Of a DNA stretch of 64,000 nt, positions 16,533 through 23,823 are shown piece after piece (the first letter of the stretch is position 1; each line of letters opens with the position of its first letter). Below the pieces are notes generated by a model. It saw only the letters and a list, made by a program, of their open reading frames with translations. It was not told where the DNA came from and made no database searches. The translations under genes were made by a program, and so were the position numbers. Source of the DNA: Pseudomonadota bacterium (GTDB taxonomy: Bacteria > Pseudomonadota > Gammaproteobacteria > Steroidobacterales > Steroidobacteraceae); NCBI GenBank assembly GCA_023423935.1, contig JAFAEQ010000002.1, positions 1 to 64,000 of the forward strand, read 5' to 3'.

Positions 16533-17300
16533 TCACTCTTGAAGCGTGCGCTCCGCGCGCTGCGCTTCGAACTCTGCGACGAACTCATCGAGCAACTTGC
16601 GCTGCTCCTTCGTCAATTCCAATCTGTCCAGCAAGTCCGGTCTGCGTTGCCAGGTGCGACCGAGCGCCTGCTTGGTCCGCCACCGCTGGATCGCTGCGTG
16701 GTTACCGCTCAATAACACCTGCGGCACCGCGCGATCCTCGAACACTTCCGGCCTCGTGTAGTGAGGCCAGTCGAGCAGCCCCGCCACGAACGAATCCTGT
16801 TGCGCCGATTCGTCATCGCCCAGCACGCCGGGCAGCAACCGAACCATCGCATCGATCAGCACCAGTGCCGGCAGCTCACCGCCTGAGAGCACGTAATCGC
16901 CGATCGAAATACTCTCGTCGATCTCGCTCGTCAGCAGTCGCTCATCGACGCCTTCGTAACGCCCCGCCAGCAGCAGTACGCCTGGCAACTGCGAGAGCTC
17001 GCGAGCCTTGGCCTGCGTAAACGGCACACCGTCCGCTGCGAGATAGATGCTGCGACTTCCCGCCGGCAATCTCTCTCGCGCCGCACGCAACGCTGTGCGC
17101 GTCGGCTCGACCTTCATCACCATCCCGGGACCGCCGCCGTACGGCCGATCGTCGACCGTTTTGTGCGCATCCTGCGCAAACTCGCGCGGCGTGCTGGCAT
17201 TCACTGCGACACGACCACGTTCGATGGCCCGACCCAGCACACCGACCCTGACCGCCTCCTGGATAAACTCCGGGAACAGCGTCACCACTTCGATGCGCAT
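16533..17300 (-). CDS. trmD: tRNA (guanine37-N1)-methyltransferase
   Basis: A 255-aa SPOUT-class methyltransferase that makes m1G37 in tRNAs reading CUN, CCN and CGG codons, preventing +1 frameshifts. It shows the N-terminal MRIEVVTLFPEFI, the conserved VDDRPYGGGPGMVMKVEP loop, the knot motif LLAGRYEGVDERLL, and SIGDYVLSGGELPALVLID. Length equals the E. coli protein. It lies between rimM and rplS in the operon; the spacer to rimM contains a 14-bp direct repeat. Confidence 0.97.
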   Translation of the reverse strand: MRIEVVTLFPEFIQEAVRVGVLGRAIERGRVAVNASTPREFAQDAHKTVDDRPYGGGPGMVMKVEPTRTALRAARERLPAGSRSIYLAADGVPFTQAKARELSQLPGVLLLAGRYEGVDERLLTSEIDESISIGDYVLSGGELPALVLIDAMVRLLPGVLGDDESAQQDSFVAGLLDWPHYTRPEVFEDRAVPQVLLSGNHAAIQRWRTKQALGRTWQRRPDLLDRLELTKEQRKLLDEFVAEFEAQRAERTLQE

Positions 17301-17313
17301 TCCCGTACTCCTT

Positions 17314-17341
17314 CCATCACCCGTCGGCCATCACCAGTCGG
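17314..17341 (-). repeat. 14-bp tandem duplication overlapping the rimM stop
   Basis: Two abutting 14-nt copies of ccatcaccNgtcgg (17314-17327 and 17328-17341) differ at one base. The right copy contains the rimM stop codon and last codon positions, so on the minus strand the gene's 3' end has been duplicated just beyond its stop. Confidence 0.65.
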
Positions 17342-17876
17342 AAGCCCAGTCGAGCACGATACGTTTCGCATCCAGCTCGACCTTCACGATCCGATCCTTC
17401 ACGAACGGAATCCAGTGTTCCTGTTCGCCCTTCACCACGATCACCGTACCTGCCGGTGTCGTCCTGAAGTGGTCCACCTGACCCAGAAGCTCACCGGAAG
17501 TGCCGAACGCGTCGATACCTTCCAGATCGCTCAAGTAGTACTGGCCAGGCTCGGGCGGCGGCATCTGACTGCGCCACACTCCGATTTCCAGTCCCACCTT
17601 CAGGCGCGCCTCTTCAGGCGTCTCCAACCCTTCCAGCTTCGCGAGCACACCCTTGTCGGTCACCCGCGCATCTTCCAGCGTCACCGGCGCCCATTGGCCG
17701 GCGCGTCCAAGCTGCCACATCTCGTATTCGAGAATGTTGTCGACGGGCTCGGTGTACGACTTGATCTTGACCCAGCCCTTGACCCCGAAGGTGCCGACAA
17801 TCGTGCCTAGAACGACGACGCGGTCTGAGGCGGAACCCGGCGTCGTCACGGCAGCGGCACTGACTCCGGCTGTCAC
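17331..17876 (-). CDS. rimM: Ribosome maturation factor RimM
   Basis: A 181-aa 16S rRNA processing factor that binds S19 during 30S head assembly. The N-terminal RimM barrel (VVVLGTIVGTFGVKGWVKIKSYTEP) and C-terminal PRC barrel (QYYLSDLEGIDAFGTSGELLGQVDHF, VKGEQEHWIPFVKDRIVKVELDAKRI) are both intact. The N-terminus has a 17-residue Ala/Thr/Ser tail ahead of the domain, so a later start is possible. It lies 12 nt after rpsP in the operon. The final 3' nucleotides are duplicated downstream. Confidence 0.95.
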   Translation of the reverse strand: MTAGVSAAAVTTPGSASDRVVVLGTIVGTFGVKGWVKIKSYTEPVDNILEYEMWQLGRAGQWAPVTLEDARVTDKGVLAKLEGLETPEEARLKVGLEIGVWRSQMPPPEPGQYYLSDLEGIDAFGTSGELLGQVDHFRTTPAGTVIVVKGEQEHWIPFVKDRIVKVELDAKRIVLDWASDW

Positions 17877-17888
17877 GCCGGAAATCGC

Positions 17889-18146
17889 TTAAGCAGCGAC
17901 GGGCTGCTTGCGCTGCTTGGCAACCAGCTCGGCCACGCGGTCCGAAGGCTTGGCGCCCTTGCTCAACCAGTAATCCACGCGCTCCAGATCGAGCTGCAGA
18001 CGGGTCTGCTTGCCGGTCGCGATCGGATTGAAATAGCCGACCTGCTCGAGCGCGAGGCCGCCCTGACGCTTACGGCTGTCGGTCACCATGATGTGATAGA
18101 AGGGCTGCTTCTTCGCGCCGCGGCGGGAGAGCCGGATCGTTACCAT
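17889..18146 (-). CDS. rpsP: 30S ribosomal protein S16
   Basis: An 85-aa S16 homologue (MVTIRLSRRGAKKQPFYHIMVTDSRKRQGG, VGYFNPIATG, RVDYWLSKGAKPSDRVAELV), a primary assembly protein of the 30S subunit. It is first in the rpsP-rimM-trmD-rplS operon. Its promoter must lie in the 203-nt gap to ffh, or transcription reads through from ffh. Confidence 0.98.
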   Translation of the reverse strand: MVTIRLSRRGAKKQPFYHIMVTDSRKRQGGLALEQVGYFNPIATGKQTRLQLDLERVDYWLSKGAKPSDRVAELVAKQRKQPVAA

Positions 18147-18177
18147 GTCTTCGAGGCCTCAGAAAAACGCATAGGAA

Positions 18178-18193
18178 GGGGCCGGTAGCCCCC
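18178..18193 (-). other. GC-rich hairpin upstream of rpsP
   Basis: A short stem (gggg(c)/gcccc) around the sequence ggta precedes rpsP by about 30 nt, and on the minus strand a T-rich stretch follows 10 nt later. It could end ffh transcripts or be part of the rpsP leader; the evidence is weak. Confidence 0.3.
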
Positions 18194-18217
18194 GGAAAAG
18201 GGCGCGAATGGTACTGA

Positions 18218-18346
18218 ATGGCAAGCCAACTAGCAAACAGGCTGCTGCCTACCCGTCAGAATCAGAAAGAAAAATCGGAGAAGAACTGCATTCCTCCTCT
18301 TTCCCTCTGGCTAGCGGGCTAGCTGACTCGTTGGCTGACAGGCTTC
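18218..18346. repeat. Inverted periodic element, 8-bp word GGCTAGCG, after ffh
   Basis: The right end (18308-18346) is an 8-bp quasi-tandem series ggctagcg ggctagct gactcgtt ggctgaca ggcttctt. The left end (18218-18248) contains complementary words (gccaactagc, agcaaacaggctg). The right end stops 4 nt short of the ffh stop codon. Pairing is imperfect but extensive. Confidence 0.6.
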
Positions 18347-18349
18347 TTC

Positions 18350-19702
18350 TCACATTCCCGGCAGCCGTCCTCCGAACGCCCGCATCATCTTCGCGAGCCC
18401 GCCGCCCTTGGTCATGCTCTTCATAACCTTCTGCATTTGAAGGTAATTTTTCAGGAGCTTGTTGATTTCCGAGACGTGAACGCCGGAGCCCGCGGCGATG
18501 CGGCGCTTGCGTGAAGCGTCGATGGTTTTCGGGAAGCGCCTTTCCCGAGGCGTCATGGATCGGATGATGGCGACCTGCCGCTTGATCTCCTTGCCGTTGT
18601 CCATGGGCAAAGGTCCGGCCTTGGCGGTGAGCTGGCTCGGAAGCTTGTCCATGAGCGCGCTCAGGCCGCCCATGCGCTCGACCTGCACCAGCTGGTCGTG
18701 CAGGTCGTCGAGATCGAAGTCCTTGCCCTTCTTGATCTTGCGGGCGAGTTTCTCGGCCTGTTCACGATCGACGGTCGCCTGGACCTTTTCCACCAGGGCG
18801 AGCACATCGCCCATGCCCAGAATCCGGGACGCGACGCGCTCCGCCTGAAACACCTCCAGCGCTTCGGTCTTCTCGCCCGTGCCCATGAACAGGATGGGCT
18901 GTCCCGTGATCTGCCGGACGGACAACGCCGCACCGCCGCGAGCATCGCCATCGGTCTTGGTGAGAATCACGCCTGTGAGGTTCAGGGCATTGCCGAAGGC
19001 CCGCGCGGCATTCACCGCATCCTGACCTGCCATGCTGTCGACCACGAACAGCGTTTCAGTCGGAGAAACCACGCCGCTGATCTCGCGGATCTCTCCCATC
19101 ATCTCCTCGTCCACGTGCAGACGTCCTGCCGTATCGACGATGAGCACATCGAACAGCGATCTGCGCGCCTCCTCCAGCGCCTCACGTGCCAGCGTGACGG
19201 CGGGTTTCTTCGGGTCGGAGGGATAGAAGGCGACGTCGAGCTGTTTCGCCAGCCGCTCGAGCTGCAAAATTGCCGCGGGCCGATAGACGTCCGTGCTCGC
19301 GAGCAGAACCTTCTTGCGTTCCTTCTCCGTAAGCCATTTCGCGAGCTTGCCCGCGGAAGTCGTCTTACCTGCGCCCTGCAGGCCTGCGAGCAGGATCACG
19401 ACCGGCGGCTGAGCGCGCAGATTGATGGGACGAACACCCTCGCCCATCAAGGCAATCAGCTCGTCATGGATGATCTTGATCAGCGACTGGCCGGGCGTCA
19501 GGCTCTTCTCGACCTCCATGCCGACGACCTTGCCGCGGATGGTCTCGATGAACGTTTTGACGACGGGCAGCGCCACGTCGGCTTCGAGCAGTGCCATGCG
19601 CACCTGGCGCAGCGTGTCACTGATGTTTTCCTCGGTCAGCCGTCCGCGACCGCGCAGATTTTCGATGACGCCCTGCAGGCGTTCAGTCAGCTTGTCGAAC
19701 AT
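18350..19702 (-). CDS. ffh: Signal recognition particle protein Ffh
   Basis: A 450-aa SRP54 GTPase that with 4.5S RNA delivers nascent membrane proteins to FtsY. The N domain is followed by the G domain: P-loop GLQGAGKTTSAGKLA, DTAGRLHVDEEMM, and the TKTDGDARGGAALS specificity region. The C-terminal M domain has the RNA-binding helix GSGVHVSEINKLLKNYLQM and a methionine-rich groove, ending GGRLPGM. It is divergent from the ypjD/corB pair, the same ffh-ypjD-corB association as in E. coli. Confidence 0.97.
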   Translation of the reverse strand: MFDKLTERLQGVIENLRGRGRLTEENISDTLRQVRMALLEADVALPVVKTFIETIRGKVVGMEVEKSLTPGQSLIKIIHDELIALMGEGVRPINLRAQPPVVILLAGLQGAGKTTSAGKLAKWLTEKERKKVLLASTDVYRPAAILQLERLAKQLDVAFYPSDPKKPAVTLAREALEEARRSLFDVLIVDTAGRLHVDEEMMGEIREISGVVSPTETLFVVDSMAGQDAVNAARAFGNALNLTGVILTKTDGDARGGAALSVRQITGQPILFMGTGEKTEALEVFQAERVASRILGMGDVLALVEKVQATVDREQAEKLARKIKKGKDFDLDDLHDQLVQVERMGGLSALMDKLPSQLTAKAGPLPMDNGKEIKRQVAIIRSMTPRERRFPKTIDASRKRRIAAGSGVHVSEINKLLKNYLQMQKVMKSMTKGGGLAKMMRAFGGRLPGM

Positions 19703-19730
19703 GGGGAAGGAAGGTCTTGGAACCGAAAAG

Positions 19731-19838
19731 GGCTACAGGCTACAGGCTGCGGCGGGAGAATTGAAACGCTGCCGGATGCACGCAGAGCAATCCGGCGCGG
19801 CCGCCAGTAGCCTTCCGTGGTGGCTTACCTGTAGCCTT
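19731..19838. repeat. Inverted periodic element, 7-bp word GGCTACA, between ffh and ypjD
   Basis: The left side (19731-19753) repeats ggctaca ggctaca ggctgcgg, and the right side (19802-19838) carries the complements agtagcc and cctgtagcc. The element fills the divergent gap between two start codons, so unlike its relatives it cannot be a shared terminator. Confidence 0.6.
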
Positions 19839-19871
19839 CAATGCGTTCGCCCCACGAAAATCACGACGCAC

Positions 19872-20681
19872 GTGCTTTCCATCATCGTTCTCGCCTGTTA
19901 CCTCGCCTCCGCCGCATGGTTGGGCTCGAGCGTGTACCGAGCGGACGGACATGCCGCTCGCGGCCGTCGCGTCACCGGACTGACGCTCGGTGCGCTCGCG
20001 GTCATCACGCATGCGGTACTGCTCTGGCAGGCGCTGTTCGCCAGACCCACGCTCGCCTTCTCCGTTGGCGAAACCGCCTCCCTGATCGGATTGCCTATCG
20101 GACTCATCGCCCTGATCGCCTTATGGCGCAATCCGAGGTTCGCAGGAATCGGCGCAATCCTCATGACGCTTGCGGGCGTCGTCGCTGCGACGACGGACGA
20201 AGGAGCTCGCAACTTTGCGCTGAAGCAGCACAACTGGGAGATCGGCGCACACATCATTCTCTCGACCACGGCTTACGCGCTGCTCACGATCGCAGCGGCA
20301 CTTGCGATCGCGCTTTGGCTGCTCGAGCGGCGACTGCGCAGTCGTCAGCCGCTCGGCCTGCTGGCCGCACTACCCTCCGTCGAAGCGCTCGAGGCTGCGA
20401 CCTTTCAGGCACTGACCGCCGGTTTCGCCGTGCTCACGCTGGCGCTCTTCAGCGGCTTCGTGTTCGTGCGGGACCTGTTCGCACAAGATCTGTCGCGCAA
20501 GACCATCCTGTCGTGCCTCGCCTGGATCGTCTTTGCCATCCTGCTCTTTGGTCGCTGGCGCTTCGGCTGGCGCGGTCGCATCGCGACACGCTGGACGATG
20601 AGTGGTTTCGCGCTGCTGGTGCTCGCCTACTTCGGCTCGAAGTTCGTGCTCGAATCCATCCTGGGACGGCACTGGGGGTGA
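19872..20681 (+). CDS. ypjD: CcsA/YpjD family cytochrome c assembly-like membrane protein
   Basis: A 269-aa inner-membrane protein with about eight helices, homologous to the CcsA/CcmC heme-handling family as represented by E. coli YpjD, which is also next to ffh. Helices include FSVGETASLIGLPIGLIALIALW, QHNWEIGAHIILSTTAYALLTI, and the C-terminal GWRGRIATRWTMSGFALLVLAYFGSKFVLE. Conserved His residues within helices suit heme contact. No in-frame ATG precedes the first helix, so I use the GTG of VLSIIVLACYLAS. In E. coli the ypjD and corB pair has been linked to Mg2+/Co2+ handling. Confidence 0.8.
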   Translation: MLSIIVLACYLASAAWLGSSVYRADGHAARGRRVTGLTLGALAVITHAVLLWQALFARPTLAFSVGETASLIGLPIGLIALIALWRNPRFAGIGAILMTLAGVVAATTDEGARNFALKQHNWEIGAHIILSTTAYALLTIAAALAIALWLLERRLRSRQPLGLLAALPSVEALEAATFQALTAGFAVLTLALFSGFVFVRDLFAQDLSRKTILSCLAWIVFAILLFGRWRFGWRGRIATRWTMSGFALLVLAYFGSKFVLESILGRHWG

Positions 20682-20835
20682 CGCGCCTTGCGCCGAGCGC
20701 CGATGTCTTTCGAGGACACTTAACGTGTCGTCGAACGGCGCGAACAAAATGACCGGACTATGTTTCAGGGATGACTTGAGATGAGCGAACAAAAACCCAT
20801 GTGCTATCACCCGCTAGATTTGATGAACCTGTCTC

Positions 20836-22116
20836 TTGGACACGCTTAGTACCGAGTGGGCGGCGGGCCTGCCCGCGCCTCTGCTGATCATTATTGGACT
20901 CATCGCGCTGGCGGCGCTGCTGTCCTGCCTGGAATCGGCTCTGCAGAATCTGAACCGATATCGCCTGCGCAGCCTTGCGCGCGTAGGTGACAAACGCGCG
21001 CGGCGCACCGAGCTGCTGCTCGCGCAATCGGATCTGCTGACGAATGCGTTCGCCTTGCTCAAGTCCCTGGCGAGTGTGAGCGCGTCGGTCCTCGCAGGCT
21101 CGCTTGCGGCGCGATATGGCGGCGGCATGCTGATGATTGCCACAGCACTCCTGGTGCTCGCGATCCTGATCCTGTGTGATATCGCACCCCGCTCGCTTGG
21201 CATGCGTTACGCCGAGCCCCTGGCTCTATCCGCTTCCTGGCTGTGTTACGGGTTGGTCAAAGCACTGCAACTGCCGATCTCGCTCATTACCGGACTGTCG
21301 GATGTCGTGCTGCGAACGTTCGGCGCACCGACTACATCGATGACCTCGCAGTGGCTGAGCCGCAACGAAGGCGAGGAAGGCCCGCCGTCGCATCGCCGGA
21401 TGATGGCCAGCATTCTCGAGCTGCAGTCGATCAGCGTCGAAGACATCATGGTCCCGCGCAGTGAAATCGCGAGCATCGATCTGAACGACGACTGGGATGC
21501 GATTCTCGATCAGCTCCGCACGACTCCGCACACGCGCTTGCCGCTGTGTGAAGGCAATCTCGACAACGTCATCGGCATCCTGCACATGAAGAAGATCGCG
21601 CACGCGCTCGTGCATGACGAGTTGTCGCGCGAAACCTTGCAACGTATCGCGCGCGAGCGCGAAGCGTATTTCGTTCCGGAAGGCACGACGCTCGATCTGC
21701 AGCTGCAGAACTTTCAGCGCGATCGACGCCGCATCGCTCTAGTGGTCGATGAGTACGGGGACATTCGCGGTCTCGTGACGCTCGAAGACATCCTCGAAGA
21801 GATCGTCGGCGAGTTCACGAGCGATCCGGGCGCGCTCCACAAGGACATCCATCGGGAAGCAGATGGCAGCTTCGTCATCAACGGTGCTATCAATGTCCGC
21901 GTCCTCAATCGCACGCTGGGCTGGCAACTTCCAACCGATGGACCGCGCACGCTCAATGGCCTGATCCTGGAATATCTGGAACAGATCCCCCAGCCCGGCA
22001 CCGGTCTGCGCCTGGGCAATCTCTCCATAGAGATCCTGCAGACTCAGGACAATGCGGTAAAAACCGCGCGCATCCGTCCCATTGAGGATGAACAGAATGA
22101 GATCACGGAGAAGTAA
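20836..22116 (+). CDS. corB: CNNM/CorB-type HlyC/CorC family transporter
   Basis: A 426-aa protein aligning with E. coli YfjD/CorB. It has an N-terminal CNNM (DUF21) membrane domain (SCLESALQNLNRYRLRSLARVGDKRARR), tandem CBS domains (SVEDIMVPRSEIASIDLNDDW ... FVPEGTTLDLQLQNFQRDRRRIALVVDEYGDIRGLVTLEDILEEIVGEF) and a C-terminal CorC/HlyC domain. CNNM proteins act in Mg2+/Co2+ efflux or homeostasis. The only usable start in frame is TTG, because a stop codon lies four codons upstream, and alignment supports it. Expression may depend on ypjD transcription, 154 nt upstream. Confidence 0.88.
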   Translation: MDTLSTEWAAGLPAPLLIIIGLIALAALLSCLESALQNLNRYRLRSLARVGDKRARRTELLLAQSDLLTNAFALLKSLASVSASVLAGSLAARYGGGMLMIATALLVLAILILCDIAPRSLGMRYAEPLALSASWLCYGLVKALQLPISLITGLSDVVLRTFGAPTTSMTSQWLSRNEGEEGPPSHRRMMASILELQSISVEDIMVPRSEIASIDLNDDWDAILDQLRTTPHTRLPLCEGNLDNVIGILHMKKIAHALVHDELSRETLQRIAREREAYFVPEGTTLDLQLQNFQRDRRRIALVVDEYGDIRGLVTLEDILEEIVGEFTSDPGALHKDIHREADGSFVINGAINVRVLNRTLGWQLPTDGPRTLNGLILEYLEQIPQPGTGLRLGNLSIEILQTQDNAVKTARIRPIEDEQNEITEK

Positions 22117-22128
22117 GAAGGAAGATCT

Positions 22129-22297
22129 CCACGGGGCACACGGGGATCACGGGGTCGTCGAATAAATCGGATCCGAAGAATCCGTCTGCAGTCCTGCGCT
22201 CACTCGTAGATTGAATGGCTCAAAACATCAGGGCCGAATCGTCGCGTGTTGTCTGTCTGACTCCGCGCTCTCCCCGTGTATGTACCCCGTGAAGATT
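22129..22297. repeat. Inverted periodic element, word CACGGGGNN, between corB and radA
   Basis: The left arm (22129-22157) consists of cacggggca / cacggggat / cacggggtc words, close to 9-bp spacing. The right arm (22269-22297) carries the complements ccccgtgta and ccccgtgaa. The element begins 13 nt after the corB stop and ends 17 nt before the radA stop. The middle 110 nt hold no gene I can support. Confidence 0.75.
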
Positions 22298-22313
22298 CCC
22301 CTGCCCTTAAAAA

Positions 22314-23666
22314 TCAAAACGCCGCGCGCAGCGCCTGATCCAGTCGCTCCACGCCGATGACTTCGAGGCCGTCGATCGGTCGGCGCGGCTTGTTCGCTTC
22401 CGGCACGATGGCGCGCGTGAAGCCATGTTTCGCCGCTTCGCGCAGACGCTCGTCCCCATAGGGAACGGGGCGGACCTCACCTGCCAGGCCGAGCTCGCCG
22501 AAGCACACCATCCGCGACACGAGAGGTTGATCTCGCACACTCGACACCGCAGCAAGGACTGCCGGCAGATCGATCGCGGTTTCGGCAATGCGCACACCGC
22601 CGACGACGTTAACGAACACGTCCCGACCGGCGCTCGATACATTGCCGTGTCGATGCAGTACCGCGAGCAACAGGGCGAGCCGATTCGAGTCGAGTCCGAC
22701 CGCGACGCGCCGGGGATTCATTCCCTGGGCTTCGTCCGTCAAGGCCTGCACTTCGACCAGCATGGGTCGACTACCCTCGCGCGCGACCATCACCGCACTG
22801 CCAGCGACCGGCTGCGTGTGATTCGACAAAAAGATCGCGGACGGATTCTTGACCTCTTTCAGCCCCTGCTCGGTCATGGCGAACACACCGACTTCGTTCG
22901 CGGCGCCGAAGCGGTTCTTGACGGCGCGAATCAGCCGAAAACGACTGCCGGCATCGCTTTCGAAATAAAGCACCGTGTCGACCATGTGCTCGAGAATGCG
23001 CGGACCTGCGATCACGCCCTCCTTGGTGACATGACCGATGATGAGGACGGACACGCCGGTCGATTTCGCAAACCGGACGAGCGCAGCCGCCGTCTCGCGC
23101 ACCTGCGAAGCCGATCCCGGCGAAGACTCGACGTCCGCGGCGAACATGGTCTGAATCGAATCGACGATGAGCACTCTCGCCGAGGACGACCGAGCATGAT
23201 CCAGGAGAGTCTCGATGCTGGTCTCGGCCAGGAGCTGCAAGGTGTCGCCGGCGATACCGAGGCGTCGTGCCCGCAGACTCACCTGCCGCAGCGACTCCTC
23301 TCCCGTCACGTATAACGTGCTCGCAGCCTTGCTGAGCGCATCGCCTGCCTGCAACAGCATCGTTGACTTGCCAATGCCCGGATCGCCACCGAGCAAGGTG
23401 ACCGATCCCAGGACCAGGCCTCCTCCCAGAACGCGATCGAGCTCCTCGAGCCCCGTGGCAATGCGTGGATCGTCCTTGTCGACGACCTCCGATAAACGCT
23501 GCGGCGCTGCGGTGCTCGCTGCGAGCGCCTTGCGTTCAGCGTTTCCCTTAGCGACGGTCACTGCGCGCAGCGCATCGCCGGCGCCGCAGGACGGGCAGAT
23601 GCCCTGCCATTGCAGGCTTTCATTGCCGCACTGGTCGCAGACGTAGACCTGACGTGTCTTGGCCAT
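22314..23666 (-). CDS. radA: DNA repair/recombination protein RadA
   Basis: A 450-aa RecA-like branch-migration helicase. It has an N-terminal C4 zinc finger (Cys10, 13, 24, 27), Walker A LGGDPGIGKSTMLLQ, the RadA-specific KNRFGAANEVGVF motif, and a Lon-protease-like C-terminal domain with GVRIAETAIDLPAVLAAVSS. RadA extends D-loops during recombination and natural transformation. An upstream in-frame extension of 75 codons has no similarity; the ATG of MAKTRQVYVCDQCG is the family start. It is divergent from the Ser/Thr kinase gene with a palindrome between them. Confidence 0.96.
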   Translation of the reverse strand: MAKTRQVYVCDQCGNESLQWQGICPSCGAGDALRAVTVAKGNAERKALAASTAAPQRLSEVVDKDDPRIATGLEELDRVLGGGLVLGSVTLLGGDPGIGKSTMLLQAGDALSKAASTLYVTGEESLRQVSLRARRLGIAGDTLQLLAETSIETLLDHARSSSARVLIVDSIQTMFAADVESSPGSASQVRETAAALVRFAKSTGVSVLIIGHVTKEGVIAGPRILEHMVDTVLYFESDAGSRFRLIRAVKNRFGAANEVGVFAMTEQGLKEVKNPSAIFLSNHTQPVAGSAVMVAREGSRPMLVEVQALTDEAQGMNPRRVAVGLDSNRLALLLAVLHRHGNVSSAGRDVFVNVVGGVRIAETAIDLPAVLAAVSSVRDQPLVSRMVCFGELGLAGEVRPVPYGDERLREAAKHGFTRAIVPEANKPRRPIDGLEVIGVERLDQALRAAF

Positions 23667-23720
23667 CGCAGAAGAATTCAGTGAAGAAGCTGGGCAGCCT
23701 ACCGCACCGTTCCATCGGCT

Positions 23721-23734
23721 GTGAACGCGTTCAC
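23721..23734. promoter_or_regulatory. 14-bp perfect palindrome GTGAACGCGTTCAC
   Basis: An exact 14-bp palindrome lies in the 157-bp divergent gap between radA and the CHASE2-kinase gene, 55 nt from the radA start and 90 nt from the kinase start. Symmetry and placement are those of an operator for a dimeric regulator. No regulator gene adjoins it, and it does not match the LexA box. Confidence 0.5.
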
Positions 23735-23823
23735 GGTTGCGTGTGCATTGGAGGTGTGACGCCGGCTGCAAAATCGGCCAATGCCGTTCGTCTATACTCG
23801 CGGCCTTACTTAATGGGGTACTT

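Noticed and set aside
23721..23734. The radA upstream palindrome as a LexA box
   Set aside because: It lacks the CTG-N10-CAG core of gammaproteobacterial LexA sites.
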